A stretch of DNA of 64,000 nucleotides from contig NZ_JAPRAT010000023.1 in the NCBI RefSeq assembly GCF_026805325.1, forward strand, positions 1 through 64,000, written 5' to 3'. The stretch is from Natronobacillus azotifigens (GTDB lineage: Bacteria > Bacillota > Bacilli > Bacillales > Amphibacillaceae). The notes below the pieces were generated by a model. The model searched no databases. It had not been told where the DNA came from and worked only from the letters and a program-made list of their open reading frames with translations. Shown one piece after another: positions 25,868 to 35,786 of this stretch; positions within the stretch are counted from its first letter, which is position 1; every line of letters starts with the position of its first letter. Made by a program: the position numbers and the translations under genes.

Positions 25868-26465
25868 TTTAATTAGACGTGATGTTATATTACAGAAAAA
25901 GTACTTGTTAACTTACATCCCTTTTATCGTATTCTTTATCATAATGGAATCACATCCGGCATTGACTTTTCTAGTTGCTAGTATTTTCATTCCGTTTAAT
26001 GCATTTGCCTATGATGAAAAAGCAGAGACCAATATTTTGTTAAATTCTTTACCTTATACACGCAAAGAAATAATTGCAGCACGCTACCTAGGTGCTATTG
26101 TATATATGGTTTTGGCTATTGGGCTGACAAGTCTAGCGTTATTGGCTTTCGGTGAACCATTTACGATGAAGGATATTGCGATTGGAAATAGCTTGTTCTT
26201 ACTATTTGCAGCATTGACCTTTCCATTATTTTATATTTTGAAATCAGGCCATACTTTCACCGTTGTTCTTCTCAGCTTTCTTATTTTAGCAGGAATAGGG
26301 CCTCAGATCGTGATTTTTCTCGCTGAGCGTCTAACGGCAATTACTGATTTTATTGCTAGATTCTCCGTATCAACTTTATATACGGGAGCGGGAGTTATTG
26401 TGATGGTAATCTATGCGCTGTCTTGGGGGTTTACTGCGTTTATTTACCAGAGAAAAGCGTTCTAG
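25860..26465 (+). CDS. ABC-2 type permease
   Basis: A 201-residue membrane protein with about six hydrophobic helices and the ABC2_membrane_5 pattern, including the loop FAYDEKAETNILLNSLPYTR that contacts the ATPase. It starts at TTG 25860 inside the end of the ATPase gene, behind GGGGGGAT. Together with the GntR and ATPase genes it forms a YtrA-type export or signalling unit; the substrate is unknown. Confidence 0.9.
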   Translation: MVNLIRRDVILQKKYLLTYIPFIVFFIIMESHPALTFLVASIFIPFNAFAYDEKAETNILLNSLPYTRKEIIAARYLGAIVYMVLAIGLTSLALLAFGEPFTMKDIAIGNSLFLLFAALTFPLFYILKSGHTFTVVLLSFLILAGIGPQIVIFLAERLTAITDFIARFSVSTLYTGAGVIVMVIYALSWGFTAFIYQRKAF

Positions 26466-26521
26466 AACTTACTATGACTAGGTGTACAATGCTCTAGACA
26501 ACGTTCGGTCTTGCAAAACAA

Positions 26522-26616
26522 CTTCCGTAATACATCCACTTCAAAACATGGAGATGATAAAAGTTGTTAAGGGAGAGTAACTTGTGGTTACCCACTCAGA
26601 GCCTTTAGGGCTAAAA
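26522..26616 (+). repeat. Element A, degenerate copy
   Basis: Recognisable pieces in order: CTTCCGTAA, CCACTTCAAAACA, AAAAGTTGTTAAGGGAGAGTAA, ACCCACTCAGAGCCTTTAGGGCTAA. The 5' end and the last hairpin are lost or replaced by the following terminator, which ends CTTTATA. Confidence 0.5.
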
Positions 26617-26619
26617 ATC

Positions 26620-26664
26620 TGGAGAGAGGATGTTCAATTATTTGAATATCCTCTCTCCTTTATA
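26620..26664. terminator. Bidirectional terminator between ABC operon and lipoprotein gene
   Basis: GGAGAGAGGAT pairs perfectly with ATCCTCTCTCC; a TTTATAATG tail follows on the plus strand. It separates convergent genes. Confidence 0.75.
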
Positions 26665-26677
26665 ATGGTAGACATGC

Positions 26678-27319
26678 CTACTCTATGTTCAATTTTTTGA
26701 TGAGTCTTATGATTTGCTCATCATCCCCTGTGTCGACGGCCAGTAAAGTAGTGTTTTGAATAATGTCCGTATAGAACTCCTCGCCAGCAGGATTCGTGCC
26801 GTCCCAACGCAAAGGGACGTTGTAAACATTTATCGTTCCATCGCCATTACCGCTGTAGGTTACCGAACCATCAACTAACCTAGAACCAGCTAATTGGATA
26901 ACATCTTCAGGATAGGTAGCACTAGTTTCGTCGTCATGATTTAATGGTGTTCCACTTGGAATGTGACGAGCGTTTAATTCATCTATCTCTTGATTTGGGC
27001 CATATTGTAGCCATACACGAGCATATTCAATTTCTTCAGAAGAATACTTAGATAGTGGATTGGTTTCTGTTGTTTCTTTTGAGGTAGTCTCTTCTGTATT
27101 GTCTGATGTTATCTCTTCATCTTCCCCTTCCCCTTCGTTATAAGAGTTTTGATCATTCGCTTGCGTCAGATCAGAATCATTGGATGAATCTGAAATAGCA
27201 TTATCTAAAGAATTATTGTTTGATACTTCGTCGGCATCACCGTTACAACCAGTGAGGAATAGACCGATCAGTATAAGTGAAATAAAAAAATAGATTGAAT
27301 TTGCGAGTTTTTGTGACAT
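26678..27319 (-). CDS. Secreted lipoprotein, unknown family
   Basis: A 213-residue lipoprotein. The signal peptide ends in lipobox LTGC (Cys25), followed by a long Asn/Asp/Ser/Glu-rich linker (about 26-88) and a globular domain from about residue 90: EEIEYARVWLQYGPNQEIDE, PSGTPLNHDD, VIQLAGSRLVDGSVTYSGNG and VYNVPLRWDG. Proteins with this C-terminal domain are known in bacilli but have no assigned role. AGGAG precedes the ATG. It is monocistronic and located next to the wall-anchored GH43 gene. Confidence 0.85.
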   Translation of the reverse strand: MSQKLANSIYFFISLILIGLFLTGCNGDADEVSNNNSLDNAISDSSNDSDLTQANDQNSYNEGEGEDEEITSDNTEETTSKETTETNPLSKYSSEEIEYARVWLQYGPNQEIDELNARHIPSGTPLNHDDETSATYPEDVIQLAGSRLVDGSVTYSGNGDGTINVYNVPLRWDGTNPAGEEFYTDIIQNTTLLAVDTGDDEQIIRLIKKLNIE

Positions 27320-27461
27320 TTATCTCATCTCCTGTCTTTCTTTTGATTAGGATTCGTGTCTGGAGGACTGAAATACAATTGTATCTTCAGCCCAAAAGAC
27401 ATGAATAACTTCCCTAATCTATGATAATGTTTTTCCATACATTTGTAAAACATTTACGGTT

Positions 27462-27500
27462 AAAAAAGCTAACGCTCACATTACAAGCGTTAGCTTCTTT
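27462..27500 (-). terminator. Terminator of the GH43 gene
   Basis: On the minus strand GAAGCTAACGCT pairs AGCGTTAGCTT followed by TTTTT. It lies just past the stop codon at 27510. Confidence 0.85.
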
Positions 27501-27509
27501 GAATTTTGA

Positions 27510-30500
27510 TTATGCTGATTTTTTTCTATTAAATACAAGGATTGCACCTGCAGCGAGGATTAACCAAAGACCAATAAGGATTAAATTAAACATGTTTGTT
27601 GCAGTGCTTGGTAATCCTTGTAATTCTTCTTCATCTGAATCAATATCATCTGAACCAGAAACTTTATCATTAGAATCAGAGTCACTATCGTCAGAATCGG
27701 AATCATCATCAGAGTCATAGCCGTCATCGACAGGATCGGTAACATCATCAGGATCAACAGGGTTGACAGGATCCGATGGTTCACCTTCAACAAGCTCAAT
27801 AATACCATACGTACTGAAGTGAGTAACTCGTACAGTTACTTCTCCAGTTTCGCTGATATTAATGATTTCAGTACCATGTTCAGTAACTTCCACACCATCA
27901 CTATTGAAGTAAACAACACGTAGGTTATCTCGATCAATTACGTGCGCTAGATCAATAGTAAAGACAAGTTCAATACCATCAACACTAAAATCAATAGCTT
28001 CCTCACCATCTTTTAGTGAGAACTGAATGAAATCACTTAAGCGGTTGACTTTTGCTGGATCAATCTTATTCACTAAACTATCCGTTACGTTTTCCATCTC
28101 TATACGCACGTCGTGTTTACTACGTCTTAGTACAGAACCAGGAATTGTTACACGAACATTGCTGTCTGTCAGTTCAATGACATCCTTATCATTGAAACTT
28201 TTAGCCACTTCATTGGTGAATTTAAAGACTTTTGCAGCATCTTTAGCTATGAATACTTGACGCTCATCTGCTGTTTCTGTAACAAAAGATTCTTCGATAT
28301 TATCAACTACTATCTCGTCTTTAACTCTTGGATCAGTGGTTTCATCATCTGAATCCTGAAGATCAATTAACGGAAGTGTTTTGTTATAATATGCTCTAAC
28401 ATCATTGACAGATAAAACATGATCATCATAAATAATCAGTTCATCAATATATCCTTTGTAAGGTACGTCCCAGTAGTTCACACCTAAACCAAACACTGCT
28501 TGATCATTAGTGAATACGTTTGGGAAGTCCTCGCCATGAAAAGCTAGCTCGCCATTCACATAGATATTAAGGTCTCCGTTATCAACGGTATAGCTAATGT
28601 GTGTCCACTCATTTAATTCAATCATAAAGTCTAGATTGGCATCATACCAGTTTTCGCCTGACCATAACTTAGTAACGCCACCACCATGTGATCCGCCTGG
28701 TAAAAAGCTGGTCCAGTTTGACCCGGATTGGGCACCAAAGAAAGTGGTTGTGAAGTCGAGTAATTCTTCAGGTTTTAACCAGAAGGAAACACTGTATTCA
28801 TAACCAGTAATTAGGCCTGTGCCAAGATTAACTCCTGACTCTCCATCAAAATAGATCGATTGATTAACGCCGGTTTGACTAAAATCAATCGCTCCACCGG
28901 TATTATCCAAACGATTTCCAGTAACGGTTGCTTCTGGATGGTTACCTGTAATGTCACTAAGGTCTGTGTCAAAAGTGAAGTGTGCTGTTGTTGGATCAAC
29001 TTCACCTACTTCGGGAATTTGACCTCCATAAAGCGTTTGAACATCTTCACTTGATAGCGTGTGAGCTTGATAGATAACAAGGTCATCAAAGAGCCCCTTG
29101 AACGCTGTGTCAAATGGGTTTACACCAAGAGCAATGGTTAACGCCTCGCCATTTACAACTTGATTAAAGTTGTTGGCGGAAGCTACACGTTCTCCGTCAA
29201 CATAGATACGTACGCGTCCATATTCATTGGTAAGAACAACATGTTGCCATTCGCCAACCTGGGCTGTTTGTCCAGTAATACCATCGAACCATGTTTCCCG
29301 TGGTTCGATAACTCTAGACCATAATAAAATTTCATTGTTCCACCCACGAGGGTTAACAGTAAACCAGTTATCGTCATCTTGCATCACAAATAATGACGGG
29401 GTAAAATTGTTTAATTCTTCTGGATTAAACCAAAAGCCTATTGAGAAATGATCATCTTTTAATAAATCATTAGGAAGTACGACACCAGAGGATCCGTCTA
29501 AGTAAAGTGCTTCTCCAAACCGGCCTTCTCTAAAGGACACTTGCCCCTCACCTATTTTATCTGAGCGATTACCTACAATGATACCATCATCAAATTGCCC
29601 TGTTTCATCAGACAAGTCCCCGTCAAAGCGATAATGTGCTTGTAATGCAGGTGTTTGATAAGGAATTACTGTCACTTCAAAAGAACTTGTTTTCGATGCA
29701 TCATTTAACACAAACTCTGCGGTTAAGGTAACTGTTGCTTCAGGCTCTCCTGTTGCGGGTCTTGTCACCTTACCTGTTGTACTTATTACGTCAGGATTTG
29801 AAGAACTCCAGTTAATCACAGTTCCTTTTGATCCGTTTGCTAATAAGTTTAGATCTGAAAATGTTGTTGATGGTAGTTCAATTTGATCTGCAACCAGTTC
29901 GACAATTGCCTCGTCTGTAGCGGCTTTCATAGGGTGTTGAATACCCCATGCAGAGAAACCTTGATCTGATAGGGCAGTAAACGTCATTAACCACATACTA
30001 CTTACTTCATCCCACATCTCTACAAAAACGCCATCATACGTTTGGTTTCCAATCGTAAGTGTTGCATAATAACCGTCACGTTCCCAAGTCCCGGTAACTG
30101 CACCTGAAATCGTTCCATCAGCATGCAAATCGATTAATTCTGATTCAACGATTTCTGTTGAGTTATTTTTGCCATGATTCAAATATTTATAGGAACCAAT
30201 AATATCGTCAGTGTTGATTGCTGCATCTAATGTTTCGCCAGCATAGCGAAGTGGTGCCATTATACGCCAGCCTTCTTGATTCATAAACATTTGATGAACT
30301 CTAACTTCGTGTTGCTCCCCACGATTTGGGAAACGTGCATGGAATACATTAAATTGTTGATTCGTTTTTTTGTCGGTATAAATAGAGTTATGACCTGGTG
30401 ATACATAGCCATATCCGTCACCAGTGCCAGGATCGCCTGGCTCGCGTTTGAATAGGAAATTACCAGTTAATTTGTTGCCAAATGAAGCGTTTCCTGCCTC

Positions 30501-32327
30501 TCTATTTGGTAATACAGCTGGTTCTCCCGCAATACCAACGTAAGGCCCATCTGGGTTTTCAGAACGGAACTGTCTCATGTGATAAGCTCCATCTGCCTCT
30601 AACCAACCGTAAGTTACATACAAGTAGTAATAACCATCTTCAGCATTATATTCAACATATGGTCCCTCGCCTGATCCTGTGTAACCACCTGAAATCTTCG
30701 TTCCGAAGTACCGGTCAATCATTCGACCGTCTTCTGTTTCTCCATCTTCCCCTGGATAAAGTACTTGACCTGTTTCTTTATCGACTTCTAAAATAAAGAT
30801 ACCACCAGACCATGAACCGTAAGTCATCCATAGTGTACCATCTTCATCATAGAATAGATTGGCATCTATCGCGTTGGTAAAGTAGGTGTTGTTGTAACCG
30901 CCACTATTGTTAAACCAACCAGAGCGCACGCTGTCGATTACTCCATCCTCGATTAATTGCTTTATGTTCGTATTTTCCCAATGCTTGTTCACATCACTAT
31001 TGTTATCATATGCTTCATGATTCGTAAAACCAGAATAGATTAGTGTATCAACATGCTCATATGGTCCTTCAACCTCTTTCGCAACTGCATAGCCAATCAC
31101 AGATCGAATATAAGTTGACGAAGCGCTATAATAATTCATATAAGCGCCAGTGGTACCGTCATCCCATTTGTAATCAGGATTGAAAAATACTTCTGGTGCC
31201 CAAACAGCGAAACCACCTCTACTATCCGCATCATCTTCGCCTGCCCACTGAAAAGCGTCAGCGAGATTTTCAGATAAATCACCAAATAACACATTTCCTG
31301 GTGTGGTGTAGCCATTGGTGAACAGTTCCCAATTCATTAAATCATCAGATTTAGCTGCTTCACCATGTGTTCCGAATGCATAAAACTTCCCATTTGCTGT
31401 AAGGATAGAAGGGTCATGCACGCTTACGTTTGTAAATTCAGGTATGTCTGGTCGTGAAGGTAAGTTAGGAACTTGATCATTAGTGATTCTTTCGCCTGAT
31501 TGATCTTCATCCCCCTCGTCATCTTCTTCAACAGGATGAAATCCCTCTACAACAGCATGATAGTAAGATTCGATTTGATCAACTGTTAAAGCTTCTCCAT
31601 CAAAGAACATTACTTCATCCATGTATCCCACATAATAACGGTCAGGGAATGGATTAAATCCTAGTAAAAAGTCAGAATGTAAACCTTCATATATGTTTGG
31701 TACATTGTCTATTTCTCCTGTCTTTTCCCCATTTAGATAAAAAGTAAGTTTCCCTTTATCTACAGTTACAAAAATATTGCTCCACTCGTATGGAGTATAG
31801 CTTTCTGGTAGTTGGGCATAGTGATAACCTTCTGGCAATCCAGTCTCTTGAGCTGGACCAGTCTCCACTTGATAGATGATTTCCCCTCTACCACCAATAG
31901 CTGGCGAAATCCCTGAACGTCTCCCGATAATTCCTGTATAAAGTGCGCTTGTGTATTCGTCGATATCAGCTGTCTGTTTTAGCCAGAGAGAATACGAATA
32001 AGTATCACTAGTGATTAAATTATCTGCTAATTTGATACCTGTAGTTCCGTCAAAATATACAGCTTGATTTCTTCCCTCTTCATGAAACTCAAAAGTGTAA
32101 CCGTCAACAGGCCCCCAGTCGGAAACACCTGCTTCTTCTCTCCGCCATGGTATCCCGGCATCGTTTGAGCTTGTGGAATCTAAAAGATCACCATCTAACG
32201 GATAATACGCAGTCGGTTCTAAACTAGGTGTTGATTCAGTCGTTGCTAATTCACTCGCAAGTACTGAAAGCGTTGATGTTGGAAACAAAAGCAAGAATAC
32301 TAAGAAAATTGCTAGAAAACGTTTCAT
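27510..32327 (-). CDS. Wall-anchored multidomain GH43 glycosidase (arabinanase-like)
   Basis: A 1605-residue secreted enzyme. Signal peptide 1-25; LamG-like domain about 35-260; GH43 domain about 298-700 with catalytic Asp305 (VHDPS), Asp488 (AIDANLFYDEDG) and Glu554 (GSGEGPY); a GH43 C-terminal lipocalin-like domain (about 740-830, GTWERDGYYATLTIGNQTYD); an Ig-like segment (about 840-920); two more LamG domains (about 925-1120 and 1130-1330); a further domain (about 1350-1510); an Asp/Ser-rich spacer; and an LPSTA sorting motif with hydrophobic helix and RKKSA tail. The enzyme layout resembles endo-1,5-alpha-L-arabinanase of the AbnB type, but specificity is inferred. AAAGGAGG precedes the ATG. 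Transcription is probably repressed by CcpA. Confidence 0.9.
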   Translation of the reverse strand: MKRFLAIFLVFLLLFPTSTLSVLASELATTESTPSLEPTAYYPLDGDLLDSTSSNDAGIPWRREEAGVSDWGPVDGYTFEFHEEGRNQAVYFDGTTGIKLADNLITSDTYSYSLWLKQTADIDEYTSALYTGIIGRRSGISPAIGGRGEIIYQVETGPAQETGLPEGYHYAQLPESYTPYEWSNIFVTVDKGKLTFYLNGEKTGEIDNVPNIYEGLHSDFLLGFNPFPDRYYVGYMDEVMFFDGEALTVDQIESYYHAVVEGFHPVEEDDEGDEDQSGERITNDQVPNLPSRPDIPEFTNVSVHDPSILTANGKFYAFGTHGEAAKSDDLMNWELFTNGYTTPGNVLFGDLSENLADAFQWAGEDDADSRGGFAVWAPEVFFNPDYKWDDGTTGAYMNYYSASSTYIRSVIGYAVAKEVEGPYEHVDTLIYSGFTNHEAYDNNSDVNKHWENTNIKQLIEDGVIDSVRSGWFNNSGGYNNTYFTNAIDANLFYDEDGTLWMTYGSWSGGIFILEVDKETGQVLYPGEDGETEDGRMIDRYFGTKISGGYTGSGEGPYVEYNAEDGYYYLYVTYGWLEADGAYHMRQFRSENPDGPYVGIAGEPAVLPNREAGNASFGNKLTGNFLFKREPGDPGTGDGYGYVSPGHNSIYTDKKTNQQFNVFHARFPNRGEQHEVRVHQMFMNQEGWRIMAPLRYAGETLDAAINTDDIIGSYKYLNHGKNNSTEIVESELIDLHADGTISGAVTGTWERDGYYATLTIGNQTYDGVFVEMWDEVSSMWLMTFTALSDQGFSAWGIQHPMKAATDEAIVELVADQIELPSTTFSDLNLLANGSKGTVINWSSSNPDVISTTGKVTRPATGEPEATVTLTAEFVLNDASKTSSFEVTVIPYQTPALQAHYRFDGDLSDETGQFDDGIIVGNRSDKIGEGQVSFREGRFGEALYLDGSSGVVLPNDLLKDDHFSIGFWFNPEELNNFTPSLFVMQDDDNWFTVNPRGWNNEILLWSRVIEPRETWFDGITGQTAQVGEWQHVVLTNEYGRVRIYVDGERVASANNFNQVVNGEALTIALGVNPFDTAFKGLFDDLVIYQAHTLSSEDVQTLYGGQIPEVGEVDPTTAHFTFDTDLSDITGNHPEATVTGNRLDNTGGAIDFSQTGVNQSIYFDGESGVNLGTGLITGYEYSVSFWLKPEELLDFTTTFFGAQSGSNWTSFLPGGSHGGGVTKLWSGENWYDANLDFMIELNEWTHISYTVDNGDLNIYVNGELAFHGEDFPNVFTNDQAVFGLGVNYWDVPYKGYIDELIIYDDHVLSVNDVRAYYNKTLPLIDLQDSDDETTDPRVKDEIVVDNIEESFVTETADERQVFIAKDAAKVFKFTNEVAKSFNDKDVIELTDSNVRVTIPGSVLRRSKHDVRIEMENVTDSLVNKIDPAKVNRLSDFIQFSLKDGEEAIDFSVDGIELVFTIDLAHVIDRDNLRVVYFNSDGVEVTEHGTEIINISETGEVTVRVTHFSTYGIIELVEGEPSDPVNPVDPDDVTDPVDDGYDSDDDSDSDDSDSDSNDKVSGSDDIDSDEEELQGLPSTATNMFNLILIGLWLILAAGAILVFNRKKSA

Positions 32328-32438
32328 GAATTCTTTTTCCTCCTTTTGAATAACATCTTGCCTATATCATACATTCAAAAAATAAAACGCTAGAAAAATA
32401 GTAACCTCCCTTCATTTTGAGCAAAGTAACAATCATTT

Positions 32439-32453
32439 AGAAAGCGTTTACAT
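32439..32453. promoter_or_regulatory. cre site upstream of the GH43 gene
   Basis: On the minus strand ATGTAAACGCTTTCT fits the CcpA consensus WTGNAANCGNWNNCW fully. It lies downstream of the -10 box, so binding would block transcription (carbon catabolite repression). Confidence 0.8.
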
Positions 32454-32486
32454 TTTCACGTAATGTACGGACAAGAATTCATCTTA

Positions 32487-32515
32487 AATATACTATAACA
32501 AATAGGTAAGGACAA
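32487..32515 (-). promoter_or_regulatory. Promoter of the GH43 gene
   Basis: On the minus strand TTGTCC (32515-32510), a 17-nt spacer and TATATT (32492-32487). Leader to the ATG is about 150 nt. Confidence 0.65.
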
Positions 32516-32906
32516 GATAGTTTAAAAATATTATTAAAATAATATGTTAATTCGATTATTTTTAACGAAAAATATTTTTAGGTTCGTATAAGTTGGTCCG
32601 ATGACTGGCTTTGTTATTTATTAATAATAGCAAAAATGATTTGATTGATAAGAGATATAATGAATAATATGGAAAAAAGTGATAAGATATATATGATATG
32701 TAACAAGATATCGGTATTGCTCCTAAGCACGTAGTGAAGAAACATAGTGTAACAAGGCACTGTGCTGAAAAATTATAGTCATTCGTGTGGTGTGACCTCT
32801 ATTTACTATGGTTAGTCTAAAAGGGAAAAAGATTTTAGGAAATGGATCGTGGTAAGCTTAAAAAAATGACTAAATTATATTTAGAAGTAGGACAGGGAGA
32901 GTTCAA
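32516..32906. other. AT-rich intergenic stretch
   Basis: Separates the divergent GH43 and DUF4269 genes. Runs of A and T are frequent; no further gene or structured RNA is recognised. Confidence 0.5.
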
Positions 32907-33437
32907 ATGTTTGAAACGATTGATTATTTACAAAATGGCAATAAAGTACAAAAGAAAGCCTATGAAGCAATTAATAATTTGGGGATAATAGAAGACTTAT
33001 CTGCATATAATCCAATTCTATGCGGGACGGTGCCTATCGGAATTGATATACCAGGATCTGATTTGGATATTATCATGGAAGTTTTTGATCCTACGCCATT
33101 TGAAAAGCAAATAAAGTCTTTATATCAGGATACAGAGAATTTTACATATAAAAATACAATCATTCGTGATAATCCTGTATCAAAAGCAAACTTTTATTAT
33201 GATGGTTTTGAATTCGAGTTGTTTGGTCAACCCCACTTAGTTACCAAACAATATGCATATTTACATATGATCATTGAAAATTTCATAATAACTCAACAAC
33301 CAACGATAAAAGAAAAAGTAATCTCGTTGAAGGTGCAAGGATATAAAACAGAACCTGCATTTTGTAAAGTGCTAGGGTTGGAAGGGGACTCCTATGAGAG
33401 TCTTATAGAATTTGGTAAGAGGAATCGTATTATTTGA
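32907..33437 (+). CDS. DUF4269 nucleotidyltransferase-like protein
   Basis: A 176-residue DUF4269 protein. LCGTVPIGIDIPGSDLDIIM (about residues 38-57) has the G-x-D-x-x-x-S-D-x-D pattern of a nucleotidyltransferase fold, with FELFGQP as the third acidic strand. Family members are single cytoplasmic proteins of unknown role. The ATG follows GGGAGAG at good spacing. First of a group of small co-oriented genes up to 35.7 kb. Confidence 0.85.
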   Translation: MFETIDYLQNGNKVQKKAYEAINNLGIIEDLSAYNPILCGTVPIGIDIPGSDLDIIMEVFDPTPFEKQIKSLYQDTENFTYKNTIIRDNPVSKANFYYDGFEFELFGQPHLVTKQYAYLHMIIENFIITQQPTIKEKVISLKVQGYKTEPAFCKVLGLEGDSYESLIEFGKRNRII

Positions 33438-33493
33438 TAGTAAAAGATGTGTAAACAAAGAAAAACTCGAAATATTTTAAAAGGAGAATGTCT

Positions 33494-33958
33494 ATGGAAC
33501 CATCATCTTATTTAGTAAAACAAATAGGTATCGTACATTCTTTGGTTAACGAAAAAGCATATACAGGCTGGGGAGAAGTAACTGCTGAAATACATCTGGA
33601 GAGAGAATATCAAGAAGGTTTGCTAGGTTTAGAAGAATATTCTCATGCTATTGTAATATTCTATATGGATCAATTCCACAGTGGGGAAGCTAAGTCAATG
33701 ATAAAAAGACCACGAGATAGAGCAGACATACCAGAAGTAGGAGTGTTTTCACAGCGTACCAAGTATCGTCCAAATCCAATAGGTGTCTCAGTGGTGGAAA
33801 TTAAAAAAATAGAAAAAAGTATTATGACAGTGAAAGGTCTTGATGCTAATAATAACACCCCAATTTTGGATATAAAACCTTATATTGCTGAGTTCGATAC
33901 GAGAGATAATACCTATGTTCCTCAGTGGATGAAAGGGCTTATGAAAGATTATTTCTAA
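33494..33958 (+). CDS. trmO: TrmO-like tRNA m6t6A37 methyltransferase
   Basis: A 154-residue TsaA/UPF0066 protein. Family members N6-methylate threonylcarbamoyl-adenosine 37 of tRNA-Thr using S-adenosylmethionine. Motifs include QIGIVHS, GLLGLEEYSHAIVIFYMDQF, FSQRTKYRPNPIGVSVVEI and DIKPYIAEFD, all characteristic of the family. ATG 33494 with AAGGAG 7 nt upstream is preferred to ATG 33488. The protein is shorter than E. coli TrmO, lacking its C-terminal domain, as is usual in bacilli. Confidence 0.85.
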   Translation: MEPSSYLVKQIGIVHSLVNEKAYTGWGEVTAEIHLEREYQEGLLGLEEYSHAIVIFYMDQFHSGEAKSMIKRPRDRADIPEVGVFSQRTKYRPNPIGVSVVEIKKIEKSIMTVKGLDANNNTPILDIKPYIAEFDTRDNTYVPQWMKGLMKDYF

Positions 33959-33974
33959 AGGAGTGATGAAAGTT

Positions 33975-34289
33975 ATGATTATATTTCTAAATATAGGTAG
34001 TCTTATTCTTGGTTTACTTGCTTGGACTTTTCCAATCGTACTGCTAATCTCACAAAGAGAGGTCAGCCTTAGAAAACGGACATATTTTTTTGTTATGAGC
34101 CTAAGTGCGTGTTCTGTGGCCTTATATTTTCAACTAGTGAATATTTCTTATCTAGTTCACATAGAAGATTGGACGGCAATAATGGATACAGTAGGCGGAG
34201 TAGTTGTTGTTTCGGGTGTTCTTCTAATTAGCACCATCTTATTAAATGTGATCACGTTGGTTGTGCTAGGTCGAACATCGAATAAATAA
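33975..34289 (+). CDS. Small membrane protein (three helices)
   Basis: A 104-residue protein with three hydrophobic helices (about 3-25, 38-60 and 70-98), the second preceded by REVSLRKRT. It begins MIIFLNIGSLILGLLAWTFP. ATG 33975 has AAGGAG 11 nt upstream; two nearer starts (33963, 33966) are too close to it. Gene spacing of 16 bp suggests an operon with trmO. No family is recognised. Confidence 0.65.
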   Translation: MIIFLNIGSLILGLLAWTFPIVLLISQREVSLRKRTYFFVMSLSACSVALYFQLVNISYLVHIEDWTAIMDTVGGVVVVSGVLLISTILLNVITLVVLGRTSNK

Positions 34290-34328
34290 AGTGCGTGAAT
34301 TTCCAGAAAATAAAAGGGGTGTAAAAAA

Positions 34329-34727
34329 GTGACGTATTATTATCTTGGTTTGTTTTTTCATACAACGTTAATTTTGCTTGTTTTGTTCGGCCTTATTTAT
34401 ACGGTGATTAATCTTAAGAGAAAAAAACTGCATCAAGCTTGGTGGATCTTTGTTATTTTGCTAACGCCTTTCTTTTTAGTTAGTTTCTATAATTCAGTGA
34501 CTATGCCGTATATGGACCTCAAAAACGCTATTACAGGTGAGACATATGAGATAGAAGGCACCATTGAAGATATTCATTTTCCAGGTGGTTATAACATTAT
34601 TATAATAAATGGAGAGGAGTATAGAAGAAATCCTTGGGGTTTTAAGCCAGAGATTGGAGAAAAATATCGGATAGACTACTTACCTCATAGTGGTCATATT
34701 GTGAATTATGAATTAGTAACGGAATAA
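34329..34727 (+). CDS. Membrane protein with extracytoplasmic domain
   Basis: A 132-residue protein with two N-terminal membrane helices (about 5-28 and 38-58) and an outside beta domain (about 65-132) that contains ITGETYEIEGTIEDIHFPGG and EEYRRNPWGFKPEIGEKYRI, an OB-like or DUF-type fold. GTG 34329 follows AAAGGGG. Function unknown; it lies in the same row of small genes. Confidence 0.65.
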   Translation: MTYYYLGLFFHTTLILLVLFGLIYTVINLKRKKLHQAWWIFVILLTPFFLVSFYNSVTMPYMDLKNAITGETYEIEGTIEDIHFPGGYNIIIINGEEYRRNPWGFKPEIGEKYRIDYLPHSGHIVNYELVTE

Positions 34728-34803
34728 ACGAAAAAGCTTGAAACTTAGCATATTGCTAGTTACAATATTTGTTAAAGGAGTGCAAATAGAAAGGGGAATG
34801 TAA

Positions 34804-35715
34804 ATGGATGTACAAAAATCAAGAAGAGAACCACACGCATTATCATTGTTACACAGTTTGTCCACAAGAATGAACTTATCCACAGATGACGAGCGCTACT
34901 ACAACAATTTGAGGCAGGGTTATTCAGGAGAATGTCAATTTGATCAAATGGTAAGTGATGCAAATATTAATTGCCTGGTTTTAAACGATTTGTTGCTCGA
35001 AAATAATCACACAGAAATTCAAATCGATTCGATCCTGATCAATCAAGGGAAATTATATATGATCGAAATCAAGAACTACGAAGGTGATTACTACATTCAG
35101 GTAGACAGGTGGTATTCAAGGGCAACAAATAATGAAATAAAAAATCCTCTGCTTCAATTAAAAAGAACAGAAACGGTTCTTCGACAAATCCTTCAGAAAG
35201 CAAAAATTAACATAGAAGTTGAAGCTTTGCTTGTATTTATAAATCCTCAGTTTGTTTTATATCATGCCTCACCAACCTATCCAATTATTTTTTATCCACA
35301 ACTAACTCGGTTCCTCAAAAAATTATCTGGAGATCATCTATTAGCTAAAGATAAGAAAATTGTAGAATATCTTTTGTTGCAACAGATACCTAAATCACGA
35401 AATGTATATTTACCGAAATATAGTTTTGAACAATTAAAAAGAGGTATAATGTGTCCAGATTGCGGATCTGAATTCATTAGAAAAACAATTACAGAATTAG
35501 CTTGTGAAACTTGTGGTTACGTTGAACGTATTGATGATGGAATAATAAGAGCGTTCCAAGAATTTCGTATACTTTTTCCAGACGAAACATTTACTACGCA
35601 AAAATTTTATGAATTTTGTGGTGGGATTGTATCGAAACACTCATGCATAAGAGTGCTTAAAAAGAAGGTGAAATTGGTGAGTTGCAGTAAAAAATCATAT
35701 TTTCATATTGATTAA
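34804..35715 (+). CDS. NERD-domain (nuclease-related) protein
   Basis: A 303-residue protein. The NERD domain (about 40-155) shows the restriction-endonuclease-like core: Asp in IQIDSILI, then EIKNYEG (D...E-x-K). A C-terminal zinc ribbon CPDC...CETC lies at about 218-238, followed by a short helical tail. NERD proteins are thought to process DNA or RNA, but the activity of this one is unknown. GAAAGGGGA precedes the ATG. It is followed by the 52-bp tandem array. Confidence 0.85.
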   Translation: MDVQKSRREPHALSLLHSLSTRMNLSTDDERYYNNLRQGYSGECQFDQMVSDANINCLVLNDLLLENNHTEIQIDSILINQGKLYMIEIKNYEGDYYIQVDRWYSRATNNEIKNPLLQLKRTETVLRQILQKAKINIEVEALLVFINPQFVLYHASPTYPIIFYPQLTRFLKKLSGDHLLAKDKKIVEYLLLQQIPKSRNVYLPKYSFEQLKRGIMCPDCGSEFIRKTITELACETCGYVERIDDGIIRAFQEFRILFPDETFTTQKFYEFCGGIVSKHSCIRVLKKKVKLVSCSKKSYFHID

Positions 35716-35786
35716 AAGAAATTGTTATGTTGGTGATGGAGTTTACACTATTTTTTATCAATAAACCTATATTCTCCTGATGTAAA

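Noticed and set aside
27421..27720. Plus-strand frame with a Ser/Glu-rich end
   Set aside because: Antisense of the Asp/Ser-rich stalk of the wall-anchored protein.
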